From Bacteroidota bacterium (GTDB lineage: Bacteria; Bacteroidota; Bacteroidia; 2-12-FULL-35-15): a stretch of DNA of 64,000 nucleotides. How positions within the stretch are numbered: position 1 is the first letter of the stretch; each line of letters starts with the position of its first letter. Below are positions 9,656 to 18,695 of the stretch, piece after piece. The stretch covers positions 95,844 to 159,843 of the forward strand of contig JAOQAG010000050.1 of assembly GCA_025963715.1 (NCBI GenBank), read 5' to 3'. The notes under the pieces were generated by a model. That model did no database searches, was not told where the DNA came from, and saw only the letters and a list, made by a program, of their open reading frames with translations. The translations under genes and the position numbers were made by a program.

Positions 9656-10452
9656 TGGTTGATAAAGACATCGTCCTCGCCGTCATCTCCTCGACACTCC
9701 TTATTTTATTGCTCGTTGCAGTGATCGTGATCGTGTTTTTTATTTCGGGAAAACAACGTGTAAAACAACAAATGGAACTGGCCGAAACCAAGATCTCTTT
9801 TGAGCGCGAATTGCGCCAGGTGGAAACCGAAGTAAGCGAGCACATTTTAGGACAATTTGCACAGGAATTGCATGATAATATCGGGCAACTGCTTACCGCG
9901 ATGCACATCCAGATCGAAAATCAAAAATTGGATCATCCCGAATTAGCAGAAGGTTTTATCCCCACCGAAATTTACCTGAGTGAAGTCACACAACAACTGC
10001 GCTTGCTTAGTCGTACGCTTAACAATGATTACATCGGGCACATCGGGTTATTTGCGGCTTTACAAATGGAAGCCGACCGCCTCCGCAAATTAAAACGTTT
10101 CCAGGTACATTTGTCCTTGCCGCCGGAACCTTCCAGCCTGAATAAAAATCAGGAACTGATGTTGTTTCGTATTTTTCAGGAAATTGCTCAAAATGTACTG
10201 CGCCATTCCGCTGCTGCGAATTTATACATCACCATCAGCAATAAAAATGGAGCATTTCAATTGACCGTGCTGGATGATGGAAAAGGTTTTTTACAGGGAG
10301 AAACTCTTCAGTCAGCAAAAGCTTCGGGTTTGCGAAATATTGTAAAAAGGGCTGCACTGGCGGGATTGGAATGCAAGATCAAATCATCGCCCGGGAACGG
10401 ATGTGTCATTCAATTGAAAAAAGAATCAAATGGAGCGAACCATGACAGCTGA
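9652..10452 (+). CDS. Sensor histidine kinase, NarL/DesK type (HisKA_3)
   Basis: 266 residues. One N-terminal membrane helix (about 7-31) is followed by a short coiled linker and a HisKA_3 dimerisation helix with phospho-acceptor H74 in QELHDNIGQ. The HATPase domain shows an N-box EIAQNVLRHS, a G1 box DDGKGF and a G2-like GLRNI. There is no periplasmic or PAS sensor domain, so input probably comes from a partner, most simply the 7-helix protein whose gene overlaps its start. It should phosphorylate the response regulator encoded next, whose start lies within its 3' end. Confidence 0.92.
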   Translation: MMVDKDIVLAVISSTLLILLLVAVIVIVFFISGKQRVKQQMELAETKISFERELRQVETEVSEHILGQFAQELHDNIGQLLTAMHIQIENQKLDHPELAEGFIPTEIYLSEVTQQLRLLSRTLNNDYIGHIGLFAALQMEADRLRKLKRFQVHLSLPPEPSSLNKNQELMLFRIFQEIAQNVLRHSAAANLYITISNKNGAFQLTVLDDGKGFLQGETLQSAKASGLRNIVKRAALAGLECKIKSSPGNGCVIQLKKESNGANHDS

Positions 10453-11113
10453 AAAAAAGAAAAACATTGTTTTGGTCGATGACCACGTGATCATCCGCAA
10501 TGGCTTGAAAGAACTGATTGAAAAGATCGGCCCATATAAAATTTCGGCCCAGTTTGATAATGGGATTTCATTGCTGGAAGCACTTCCTTTAAAACCACTG
10601 CCGGATCTCATTATTATGGACCTAAGCATGCCGGAAATGAATGGCGATAGAGTAATGGAGCTGCTGGTGGAAAAACAAATAAAAATTCCCGTATTGATCC
10701 TTACTTTAAATGAAAATGAAGAATTGATCATTAAACTTTTTCGTTTGGGAGTACGCGGATATTTGCAAAAAAATTGCACGGCAAACGTCCTGAAAGAAGC
10801 ATTATTGGAGATCTTTGAAAAAGGATATTATCACAACGAATTTTTGACTTATTCGCTACAAACCAACCAGGCTGCGGCTAAAAAAAGCGAACGGGAAATT
10901 GTTTTAGAGCAATTTTCTCCGCGTGAAAAAGAATTTTTAAAACTGGTCTGCAACGAAAAAGAATATACCTATGAACAAATTGCAGATAAAATGACAGTGC
11001 ATCCGCGCACGGTGGATGGTTACAGGGAATCCGTATTTGAAAAATTCGGGATTAAATCCAAAACAGGATTGGTGTTGTTTGTGTTAAAGCATAATCTGCT
11101 GGAGCTTTTATGA
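10442..11113 (+). CDS. Response regulator, NarL/FixJ family
   Basis: 223 residues from the ATG at 10442, which has GGAG a few bases upstream; an in-frame ATG at 10430 would add four. The receiver domain has the acidic pair in LVDDH, phospho-acceptor D60 in LIIMDLSMPEMNG (D64 if counted from 10430), and the conserved Lys in YLQKN. A LuxR-type helix-turn-helix (FSPREKEFLKLV...VHPRTVDGYRES) occupies the last 65 or so residues. It overlaps the kinase gene by 11 bp, so they form a two-component pair. The final TGA directly abuts the stop of the convergent methyltransferase gene. Confidence 0.94.
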   Translation: MTAEKKKNIVLVDDHVIIRNGLKELIEKIGPYKISAQFDNGISLLEALPLKPLPDLIIMDLSMPEMNGDRVMELLVEKQIKIPVLILTLNENEELIIKLFRLGVRGYLQKNCTANVLKEALLEIFEKGYYHNEFLTYSLQTNQAAAKKSEREIVLEQFSPREKEFLKLVCNEKEYTYEQIADKMTVHPRTVDGYRESVFEKFGIKSKTGLVLFVLKHNLLELL

Positions 11114-11746
11114 TTATTTTTTTCTGACAATAAAAATCAAATGAATAGAAGGAGTCTCGTCTGGCTTTTGAAAAGGTTTTCGTATAATTTCCACTTCTTC
11201 AAAATCTGCATTTTTAAGCATTTCCCTCAATTCCTGTTCGCTGTAATAATAAACATACGAGCTGTCGCCGCTGCTCCCTTTTTCAAATCCAGATCTTTCA
11301 TAATCGCCTTCAATGGTGCTGAAATAGATAATCCCGTTGTTGTTTAATAATCCGGCGCTGTCTTTTAATAATTTGGCACAATCCGTTTTTGATAAATAAG
11401 GGATACAAAATCCGCACATGATCGCATCAAATCCCGGAGCTAAACGATCAATCCCTCTGCAATCCATTACTCTGAAATTTGCTGCCGGATTGTTTTCTTT
11501 TGCCAGTGCGATCATATTGGGAGCAACATCAATCGCTTCGATCTTAAAATCAGGGCGCTTTGCCAACAGGTATTTTGTAATGTTTCCCGGGCCGCAGCCA
11601 ATTTCAAAAATAGCAGCTTCGCGTTTACTGATCAATTCGCAAAACCGGTCATACGTATCATTGTACAGATCAAAATCCATGAATTTTTCCTGGTACAAGG
11701 CCGCTACTTTGTTCCAGGTTTGAAAGGTGATTTTGTAATTGTCCAT
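11114..11746 (-). CDS. Class I SAM-dependent methyltransferase
   Basis: 211 residues from the ATG at 11746. A longer frame to 11833 would run through a terminator-like hairpin, so I reject it. Motif I is IFEIGCGPGNITKYLL, the acidic residue closing strand 2 is in IEAIDVAPNM, and a motif like IMCGFCIPYL follows. This is the Methyltransf_25/11 type acting on small molecules or an unknown acceptor. Its 3' end meets the response-regulator gene with no gap. Confidence 0.88.
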   Translation of the reverse strand: MDNYKITFQTWNKVAALYQEKFMDFDLYNDTYDRFCELISKREAAIFEIGCGPGNITKYLLAKRPDFKIEAIDVAPNMIALAKENNPAANFRVMDCRGIDRLAPGFDAIMCGFCIPYLSKTDCAKLLKDSAGLLNNNGIIYFSTIEGDYERSGFEKGSSGDSSYVYYYSEQELREMLKNADFEEVEIIRKPFQKPDETPSIHLIFIVRKK

Positions 11747-11784
11747 CCGATCATATAATTTAAAAGCAAATTTTGATAAAAAAC

Positions 11785-11810
11785 AAAAGCCCTGCAAATG
11801 CAAGGCTTTT
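11785..11810 (-). terminator. Terminator-like hairpin upstream of the methyltransferase
   Basis: Arms AAAAGCCCTGCA and TGCAAGGCTTTT (one mismatch) with a two-base loop; the minus strand continues GTTTTTT. It lies 39 bp upstream of the methyltransferase start and downstream of the tRNA on the same strand, so it may be a second stop for the tRNA transcript or an attenuator. Confidence 0.5.
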
Positions 11811-11903
11811 AATTTTGTGGAGGATACAGGCAAAAAATCGAACCGTATTATTGAATTTCCTGAAGCAGAACTCCTTCGTCGTTCGCTTCAGACCACTAAA
11901 GCG

Positions 11904-11934
11904 AAAAACCCCGACCGGTCAGGTCAGGGTTTTT
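11904..11934 (-). terminator. Terminator of tRNA-Arg
   Basis: Arms AAAAACCCCGACC and GGTCAGGGTTTTT with one mismatch, beginning 10 bp beyond the tRNA 3' end in the direction of transcription. Confidence 0.75.
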
Positions 11935-11943
11935 CTGCTTTTG

Positions 11944-12017
11944 TGGTCCCGAGAGGGGTCGAACCTCCAACCTACGGCTTCGGAAACCGGCACTCTATCC
12001 AGTTGAGCTACGGAACC
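11944..12017 (-). tRNA. tRNA-Arg (anticodon CCG)
   Basis: On the minus strand the sequence folds as a cloverleaf. The 7-bp acceptor is GGTTCCG/CGGGACC (one G-T pair), with a GCTC/GAGT D-stem and a TTCGACC T-loop region. The anticodon loop TTCCGAA reads CCG, decoding CGG. The discriminator base is A and the CCA end is not encoded. The anticodon stem has one non-pairing position at its top. A terminator follows directly. Confidence 0.93.
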
Positions 12018-12257
12018 AAACGGCTGCAAAGATATTAATTAAGCGATATTATTTTTGAATACTTGCGAATAAATATTCGCCCGGCCCGGCAAATTCCGAT
12101 TTTTACGAATTAATAAAGACCTTTTATTCCCTTTTTACCTGCTTTTGAAACCTTTGCTGAGAAAAGCAGGCATTTCAACTTTTTTTTTAATTCATGCAAT
12201 AAAATCAGTATTTTTATGTTTGCTAAAAAGCGTTTAATCCATTTATATTTACGGTTC

Positions 12258-14588
12258 ATGACACGAATTCTTATATTTTTCTCTTTATTTATTTATACAT
12301 TATCCGGATTTGCACAAAATGTGCCCATCGGAGGCTGGGAAGAGCATTTATGCTATAAAAGCGGCCTGTCGGTGTCGGAAGGCAACGGAAAAGTATATTG
12401 CGCCACCACCAGCGGTATCTTTATCCTCAATAAAGCCGATAATTCCATGGAACGCCTGTCGAAGATCAGCGGCCTGTCGGATGTAGAAGCCACCGTTGTC
12501 AATTTTAATGCAAACAACAACAAGCTCCTCATCGCTTACAAAAATTCCAACATCGATATCCTCTCCAATAATTCCATCACCAATATTTCCGATATAAAAC
12601 GCAAGCCCATCATCGGTAACAAGTCCATCAACAACATTTATTTTGTAAATAATTATGCTTACCTCGCCTGTGGTTTTGGGATTGTGGTAATTGACATGGA
12701 CCGGCTGGAAGTAAAAGATACGTATTACATCGGGCCGCTGGGCAATGCCATTAACGTTACGGACATTACCTCCGACGGCACTTACTTTTACGCATCCACC
12801 AGTGGCGGGATCTATAAAGGACTAATGAGCAATCCTAACCTTGCCAATTATTTATCCTGGACAAAAATGGCCATGCCCGGCATTAATACCAACCGCATTT
12901 ATAATACTATTACCTGCTTTTCCGGTAAATTATACACCAACTATTCTAAGTTTGTAACCAACGGCACCATGTACCAGGATACCCTGTTTTCCTACGACAT
13001 TGCATCGGATGCCTGGGCAAAATACAATGTGGGAATTGCAGCAACCACCTATAAAGTGGATACAAAATACAGTGAGCTGATCATCGTTCAGGAAGGCGGT
13101 GTTTCCACCACCGGCGGTTATTTTTCGAATTATTTTTCCGCTTTCTCTAGGCCTAAATCTGCTGTGATCGACGGTTCTCACAATGTTTGGATCGCCGATA
13201 CAGGCTTTGGTCTTGTTGCCTGGAAACCTTCTTCCGGTTTTGAATACAATTACCCGAACGGCCCCAGCAGCCCCAATATTTCGGCCATGTGCCTTTCGGA
13301 TAAAAGTCTGTGGATCGCTCCCGGCGGAAAATCAACCTATTTTGTAGACGGACTGTACAATTATTCGAATAGTGAATGGAGGGATCCCAGTGGAAATTAT
13401 CCTTTGGTACACATGGATACGATGTATGATTTTTTAGACATCAAAACAGATCCTAAAAATTCAAAAATTACGTATGCTTCTTCCTGGGATAAAGGCGTAT
13501 TAGAATTATACAATGGCGTTCCTGCACAGGTTTTTAACGAAGGAAACACCGGCGGCGGGCTTATGGGTATTCATGTTTCCGGGTATAATCCTTTATGGGT
13601 TGACGGATTGGCGTTTGATTCCGGTGATAATCTTTGGGTTGCATGTTCTGGCCAAACTACTGCACTGTCTGTAAAAACTACAAGCGGTGCCTGGCACAGC
13701 ATCAATATGGGGGCGGTATTGGGATTTGATAGTGATGTTCAGCAGCTCGGTAAAATGATCGTTGATAAAAACGATCAGAAATGGTTTATCATTGCCAACA
13801 ATGGAAGCGGATTGGCCGTTTCCAAGGTTGGGCCAACATCACCTGTTGGAAATGCCAGCAACACAAAAAGATTAACATCCGCTCCGGGTAACGGCGCCTT
13901 GCCAAGCCTTGAAGTTTCGGCAATTGCAGAGGACAATGACGGTGAGATCTGGATCGGTACTGACCAGGGAATTGCTGTATTTTATTCTCCTGAAAATGTA
14001 TTTACCGGCGCTAATTTTGATGCGCAGCAAATTTTGCTGACACAAGACGGCCATGTGCAGATACTGCTGCAAACAGAAACCGTAACGGCAATTGCCGTGG
14101 ATGACGCTAACCGTAAATGGATCGGGACTTCCAAATCAGGCGTGTTTTTAATGTCGCCGGATGGTACCACGCAAATCTCGCATTACGATCAGGATAACAG
14201 CCCTTTACTGAGCAACAATGTAAAAAGCATTGTGATCGATCACGCTACCGGCGAAGTCTATTTCGGTACCGATAAAGGATTGATCTCCTACCGCGGTACT
14301 GCTACGGAAGGACTAGAAACATTCGGCGACGTATACTCCTTTCCAAATCCTGTAAAACCGGGTTACGATGGGCCTATCGCGATAAAAGGACTGGTGACCA
14401 ACACCACCGTTAAAATTACAGACATTAGCGGAAGCCTTGTGTTTGAAACAAAATCGGAGGGCGGGCAGGCGATCTGGTACGGTACAAATTTCAGCGGCCA
14501 GCGTGTGAGCTCCGGTGTATATATGGTGTTTTGTACCAATGAAGACGGTTCTCAGAAATTAGCAACAAAAATTTTATTAGTGAATTAA
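12258..14588 (+). CDS. porZ: PorZ-like T9SS component, two-component-regulator-type beta-propeller protein
   Basis: 776 residues from the ATG at 12258, which gives a clean signal peptide (MTRILIFFSLFIYTLSGFAQ); an upstream ATG at 12216 would spoil it. The mature N-terminus PIGGWEEHLCYKSGLSVSE and repeated blades (for example IWIGTDQGIAVF, KWIGTSKSGVFLM, VYFGTDKGLISY) form beta-propellers. They are followed by a C-terminal sandwich that starts YSFPNPVKPGYDG and resembles a T9SS sorting domain. Two propellers plus such a domain, at this length, match PorZ, a surface-exposed part of the type IX attachment complex. The assignment rests on this architecture. recO follows 20 bp downstream. Confidence 0.75.
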   Translation: MTRILIFFSLFIYTLSGFAQNVPIGGWEEHLCYKSGLSVSEGNGKVYCATTSGIFILNKADNSMERLSKISGLSDVEATVVNFNANNNKLLIAYKNSNIDILSNNSITNISDIKRKPIIGNKSINNIYFVNNYAYLACGFGIVVIDMDRLEVKDTYYIGPLGNAINVTDITSDGTYFYASTSGGIYKGLMSNPNLANYLSWTKMAMPGINTNRIYNTITCFSGKLYTNYSKFVTNGTMYQDTLFSYDIASDAWAKYNVGIAATTYKVDTKYSELIIVQEGGVSTTGGYFSNYFSAFSRPKSAVIDGSHNVWIADTGFGLVAWKPSSGFEYNYPNGPSSPNISAMCLSDKSLWIAPGGKSTYFVDGLYNYSNSEWRDPSGNYPLVHMDTMYDFLDIKTDPKNSKITYASSWDKGVLELYNGVPAQVFNEGNTGGGLMGIHVSGYNPLWVDGLAFDSGDNLWVACSGQTTALSVKTTSGAWHSINMGAVLGFDSDVQQLGKMIVDKNDQKWFIIANNGSGLAVSKVGPTSPVGNASNTKRLTSAPGNGALPSLEVSAIAEDNDGEIWIGTDQGIAVFYSPENVFTGANFDAQQILLTQDGHVQILLQTETVTAIAVDDANRKWIGTSKSGVFLMSPDGTTQISHYDQDNSPLLSNNVKSIVIDHATGEVYFGTDKGLISYRGTATEGLETFGDVYSFPNPVKPGYDGPIAIKGLVTNTTVKITDISGSLVFETKSEGGQAIWYGTNFSGQRVSSGVYMVFCTNEDGSQKLATKILLVN

Positions 14589-14608
14589 CTCAACCGCGCG
14601 GCTAAAAA

Positions 14609-15334
14609 ATGCTTCATAAAACAAGCGGTATTGTTCTTCACACCACCAAATATTCTGAAAGCAGCCTGATCGTAAAGTTGTACACGCAGGATTTTGGCAT
14701 GCAATCGTACATGATCAATGGTGTACGCAATAAAAAATCAAAAAATAAAGCGTCCCTGTTTCAGCCGCTGGCATTGGTTGATCTGATCATTACCGGCAAT
14801 GAAAAAAGTGGCCTGCAACGTATCTCCGATATTACGCTGCATTTGCCTTACGAGGAGATTCCCTACAACATTGTAAAAAGCTCCATCGCCCTTTTTTTGA
14901 ACGAGATCCTGTTAAAGTCGCTCCGGGAGCAGCATCCCGATGAAGATCTTTTTTTATTCCTCAAAAATTCGCTGCGTATTCTCGACCTGCATCACGATAA
15001 CTGCGCAAACTTTCACATCAGCTTTATGCTGCAGCTGAGCCGTTACCTGGGTTTTTATCCGCAGGGAAAACATACGGACAATACATCGGTGATGGACCTG
15101 CAGGAAGGAAAATTTGTGAACTACCTGCCGCATCATCCGCATTATCTCAATTCGAAACAAAGTACTTTCCTATCGCAATTTTTGAATATAGGTTACGAAT
15201 CTTTTTTCAAAGTGAAAATCGATAAAAGCGAGAGGAAACAATTACTTCACGCGCTTATCCTGTTCTATCAGCTGCATGTATCATCGTTTGGCGTTATTAA
15301 ATCGCTGGAAGTACTGGAAGAAGTAGCCGGATAA
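14609..15334 (+). CDS. recO: DNA repair protein RecO
   Basis: 241 residues. It has the N-terminal OB-fold typical of RecO (HKTSGIVLHTTKYSESSLIVKLYTQDFG, with the GVRNKKSK loop), then a helical C-terminal domain. The four-cysteine zinc motif of some RecO proteins is absent, which is common in Bacteroidota. RecO loads RecA onto SSB-coated DNA in the RecFOR pathway. It follows the PorZ-like gene by 20 bp, so the two may be co-transcribed. A promoter for the next gene starts right after its stop. Confidence 0.93.
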   Translation: MLHKTSGIVLHTTKYSESSLIVKLYTQDFGMQSYMINGVRNKKSKNKASLFQPLALVDLIITGNEKSGLQRISDITLHLPYEEIPYNIVKSSIALFLNEILLKSLREQHPDEDLFLFLKNSLRILDLHHDNCANFHISFMLQLSRYLGFYPQGKHTDNTSVMDLQEGKFVNYLPHHPHYLNSKQSTFLSQFLNIGYESFFKVKIDKSERKQLLHALILFYQLHVSSFGVIKSLEVLEEVAG

Positions 15335-15339
15335 TAAAC

Positions 15340-15370
15340 TTTGATATTTCCCGGAAAAGTCCTAAATTTA
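15340..15370 (+). promoter_or_regulatory. Bacteroidota-type promoter for the cupredoxin gene
   Basis: TTTG at 15340-15343 and TAAATTTA at 15363-15370, with a 19-base spacer, matching the TTTG/TAnnTTTG consensus except for the last base. It lies about 30 bp upstream of the ATG at 15402. Confidence 0.6.
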
Positions 15371-15401
15371 TTCCCATAAACCCATAAAAAAACGTACATA
15401 T

Positions 15402-16001
15402 ATGAAAAAACTTTACTCTATTCTTTTTGCATCAGCGTTCTCACTTTTTACCATCAGTGCCAATGCAACCACCATTCCGGTTGCAATTTCTAATTTTAAT
15501 TTCTCTCCAAGCTCCTTTACTGCGAACATTGGTGATGTGATTCAATTTACATTGGTATCAGGAACGCATACTGCTACAAGCACTTCTGTACCAAGCGGTG
15601 CAGCAACGTTTGCTTCTCCGACAATGAGCACTGTCGGACAATCCTTTTCGTACACTGTTACAACTGCGGGTTCGTATGCTTTTCATTGTGCGATTCATCC
15701 AACTACCATGTCAGGAACATTTACTGTGGCAGTAGCTTCAGGAATTGCAGAGCCGAATGTAGACCTTTCTACAAAAGTGTATCCTAGTCCGTTTAAAGAC
15801 AAAGTAAGCATCAAATCCAATGGAATTGAGCTGATCGAGTTCTTTAACATTGTAGGTGAAAAAGTAAAATCAATTCCGGTTCCTACAGTGGAATCAAAAA
15901 TTGATGTTGATTTTGACGACATGCCTGCAGGTGTTTATTTTTTCCGCACTTACAAAGATGGAGTGGTGGTTGAAACACGTAAAATTGTGAAAGCAAAATA
16001 A
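15402..16001 (+). CDS. Secreted cupredoxin (plastocyanin/azurin-like) with T9SS sorting domain
   Basis: 199 residues. A signal peptide (1 to about 22) leads to a cupredoxin fold of about 90 residues. The histidine in SGTHTATS and the cluster FHCAIHPTTM (Cys, His, Met) form a type-1 copper ligand set. The C-terminal 80 or so residues (VYPSPFKDKVSIKS...GVYFFRTYKDG...RKIVKAK) are a type A T9SS sorting domain, so the protein should be exported to or through the outer surface. It may carry electrons or bind copper; its partner is unknown. It has its own promoter and terminator. Confidence 0.88.
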   Translation: MKKLYSILFASAFSLFTISANATTIPVAISNFNFSPSSFTANIGDVIQFTLVSGTHTATSTSVPSGAATFASPTMSTVGQSFSYTVTTAGSYAFHCAIHPTTMSGTFTVAVASGIAEPNVDLSTKVYPSPFKDKVSIKSNGIELIEFFNIVGEKVKSIPVPTVESKIDVDFDDMPAGVYFFRTYKDGVVVETRKIVKAK

Positions 16002-16020
16002 TCTGTTAAAAATTCAGGAG

Positions 16021-16058
16021 ACGCCTCAATACAGCTTGTATTGAGGCGTTTTATTTTT
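16021..16058 (+). terminator. Rho-independent terminator after the cupredoxin gene
   Basis: Perfect 13-bp arms ACGCCTCAATACA/TGTATTGAGGCGT, loop GCT, followed by TTTATTTTT. Confidence 0.92.
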
Positions 16059-16224
16059 ATATTTGATGGAAGGCAGTTTGAAAATATGGCAATTTGAAAA
16101 TTTGAAAATGTTGACGAGAAATCAATTTAAAAATTTGAAAGTGTGTTAACAAGTAAACAACACATAAATAAAACAAACACACAGCACACTAATGAACCTT
16201 GAACTAATAAACCAATAAACATTT

Positions 16225-17238
16225 ATGGCATCCTACAAAACATTGCAACAACTGGTGGAAATCGATTCGCCTACCGGTTATACCGAAAAAGCGTGTCGCT
16301 ATATTTTCGACCTGTTAAAAAGTTACGGCTACAAGCCCGAATACACCAACAAAGGCGCAGTAAAATGCGCACTGGGTAAAAATCCAACGCTTGCCATTGC
16401 AGCACACGTGGATACGCTGGGCGCCATTGTTTCCGGAATAAAAAGCAATGGAACGCTTACATTCTCCACCCTGGGCGGATTACAGCTGGCCAGTGCCGAA
16501 GGCGAGTACGTGAAGATCATCACCATGAAAGGGAAAGAATATACCGGAACGTTGCTGCTGAACAATCCATCGGCGCATGCCAACAACCGCCGCGAGGAAG
16601 AAAAAAGAAATTACGACACCATGCACATCCGCATTGATGAAGAGGTGTATGAAAAAAACGATGTGGTAAAATCAGGGATCAACATCGGTGATATGATCTG
16701 CTTTGAGCCGCGTTACCGCGAGTATGCAAACGGGTTTATAAAATCCCGCTTCATGGATAACAAAGCCGGATGTTATGCGTTGTTTGAAATAGCACGCCGC
16801 TTAAAAGCAAAAAAACAGGAAGTACCTGTCGAATTGTTTTTCTCGAATTACGAAGAAGTGGGGCATGGCGGAACCGTTGGTTATGCTGCCACCATTAACG
16901 AATTGCTGGTGATCGATATGGGCGTGTTGGGCGATGCCTGCGAAGGAAATGAAGTGAGCTGCTCGATCTGTGTAAAAGATTCGTCCGGCCCGTACGATTA
17001 TAATTTCAGAAAAAAACTGGTGGAGCTCGCCGATAAAAATAAGATCCCGTACAAGCTGGATGTTTATCCGTATTACGGTTCCGACGGTTCGGCAGCATTG
17101 CGTGCAGGAAAAGATTTTCGTGTAGCGCTGATCGGCCCGGGTGTGGCAGCTTCGCACGGTGTGGAGCGTACGCATAAAAAAGGTGTGGAAGCCACCATCG
17201 ATCTGTGTCTTGCATACATTAAAAGCAGCTTTAAATAA
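16225..17238 (+). CDS. M42-family metallopeptidase (glutamyl aminopeptidase/endoglucanase-like)
   Basis: 337 residues. The cocatalytic metal-site motifs of M42 are present: AHVDTLG (His, Asp), SRFMDNKAG (bridging Asp), the catalytic NYEEVGHGG (Glu, Glu), VIDMG (Asp) and the final GVAASHGVERTH (His). It should be a cytosolic aminopeptidase trimming short peptides, probably as a large oligomer. The TPR gene begins at the base right after its stop, so the pair is likely an operon. Confidence 0.92.
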   Translation: MASYKTLQQLVEIDSPTGYTEKACRYIFDLLKSYGYKPEYTNKGAVKCALGKNPTLAIAAHVDTLGAIVSGIKSNGTLTFSTLGGLQLASAEGEYVKIITMKGKEYTGTLLLNNPSAHANNRREEEKRNYDTMHIRIDEEVYEKNDVVKSGINIGDMICFEPRYREYANGFIKSRFMDNKAGCYALFEIARRLKAKKQEVPVELFFSNYEEVGHGGTVGYAATINELLVIDMGVLGDACEGNEVSCSICVKDSSGPYDYNFRKKLVELADKNKIPYKLDVYPYYGSDGSAALRAGKDFRVALIGPGVAASHGVERTHKKGVEATIDLCLAYIKSSFK

Positions 17239-18456
17239 ATGAATAAAAAATTTCTGCTCCTTTTTTTATTTTTTGTGAATGGGCTGTTTGCACAAACAAA
17301 CAACACAGAGTTGCTGCGCCGGGGAATTATTTTCGGGCAGCAGAAACAATACAAGGAAGCGCTTGCTGCCTTTAGCGAATACATTACGCAATACCCGAAA
17401 GATGCCAGCGGCTATTATAACCGCGGCGCCATTTATTCCGCTACCGGCGACCTTACCAATGCCATTACCGATTACACAAAAGCCATTGAGCGCGATCCCA
17501 AACTGGTGGTTGCATACCTGAACAGGGGCGCGGCTTATGGCGAAACGGACATGTACAAAGAAGCGCTTGCCGATTACAGCAAAGCCATTGAGCTGGCGCC
17601 GAAAATGGCGGAAGTGTATAACAACCGCGGCTATTTGTACAGCTTGCTGGATAAGCCCCAGGAAGCTATTACTGATTACAGTAAAGCCATTGAGCTGAAC
17701 CCCAAATATGTAAAAGCCTACGTCAATAAAGCCATTATTGTGAGTGAAACCGGTGATAAGAATGGCGCGATCACTATCCTTAGCCATTTAATAGAACTGG
17801 TGCCGGATGCGCCGGAAGCATACATGAACAGGGCAGCGTTGTATGAGCAGCTCAACGATTCGCACAAAGCGCTGGCCGATTACAATGAAGGGATCAGGCT
17901 GACGCAAACCGATTTAAAAGCCTACCTGGCAAGGAGCAAGATCCTTGACGATACAGGCGATGACCTGGGTGCCGTACGGGATGCAAAAGCCGCCATTGCG
18001 CTGGATTCTACCAATGCCGATGGATATTACCTGAAGGCGCGTGCGGAATACGACCTGAATGATTTTACGGCCGTGGTGGGGGACTGCTCCAAAGCGATTG
18101 CGCTAAAACCTGATTATACCGAGGCATACACGCTGCGTGGAAATATTTACGATTCGCAGAAACGTTACATTGATGCGCTGAAAGATTATAACAAAGCCAT
18201 CGAATTAAAACCCGATGATGTGGAGCCGTATATGCAGCGCGCTATTGCGAAAGCCTTACAGAAAGATTATATTGGCTCCTTATCGGATCTCACGCGCGTG
18301 CTGGAAATAAACCCGAATTATATCAAAGCATTGCTGATGCGCGGCGATCTGTATGCGATGCAGGGACAAAAAAAGTTTGCCTGCAATGATTACAGCAGGG
18401 CGGAGGCGTTGGGCGACGGATCGGCGATCAGCAAACGGATGTTTAATTGCAATTGA
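17239..18456 (+). CDS. Secreted tetratricopeptide-repeat protein
   Basis: 405 residues. A signal peptide (MNKKFLLLFLFFVNGLFAQ) precedes about eleven TPR units of 34 residues that fill the rest, with repeated phrases such as AYLNRGAAYGE, DYSKAIELAP and YYNRGAIYSATGD. It is a protein-interaction scaffold in the periplasm; no catalytic domain is visible. It begins immediately after the M42 peptidase stop, with no gap. Confidence 0.9.
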   Translation: MNKKFLLLFLFFVNGLFAQTNNTELLRRGIIFGQQKQYKEALAAFSEYITQYPKDASGYYNRGAIYSATGDLTNAITDYTKAIERDPKLVVAYLNRGAAYGETDMYKEALADYSKAIELAPKMAEVYNNRGYLYSLLDKPQEAITDYSKAIELNPKYVKAYVNKAIIVSETGDKNGAITILSHLIELVPDAPEAYMNRAALYEQLNDSHKALADYNEGIRLTQTDLKAYLARSKILDDTGDDLGAVRDAKAAIALDSTNADGYYLKARAEYDLNDFTAVVGDCSKAIALKPDYTEAYTLRGNIYDSQKRYIDALKDYNKAIELKPDDVEPYMQRAIAKALQKDYIGSLSDLTRVLEINPNYIKALLMRGDLYAMQGQKKFACNDYSRAEALGDGSAISKRMFNCN

Positions 18457-18477
18457 ATGAATATCTGAAGTTAAGTT

Positions 18478-18620
18478 GCTATGAAAACAGAAATATCCTC
18501 CTAACCGTCATCCCGGACTTGATCCGGGATCTGCCAGAAAGAACCTGCTAACATTAAGCAGATCCCGTGTCGGGGCACGGGATGACAGTATTATTTGTGA
18601 ATTATAGTAAAACCAAAATT
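18478..18620. repeat. Degenerate copy of the GTCATCCCGGG palindromic element
   Basis: Contains the internal block ATGAAAACAGAAATA and two palindromes: TCATCCCGGACTTGATCCGG (18505-18531) and GATCCCGTGTCGGGGCACGG (18561-18585). It then continues ATGACAGTATTATTTGTGA, as in the complete element at 30058-30188. The terminal inverted repeats are no longer recognisable, so this is a decayed copy. Confidence 0.65.
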
Positions 18621-18695
18621 TTTCGCAGACAACAAAAAATTAATAAAAAATAGTGATAGATTGATATAAACTTTCCAATAGCTGATTTTTAAATC

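Noticed and set aside
11739..12038. Two open frames on the plus strand across the tRNA-Arg
   Set aside because: They read through a terminator and the tRNA antisense; chance frames.
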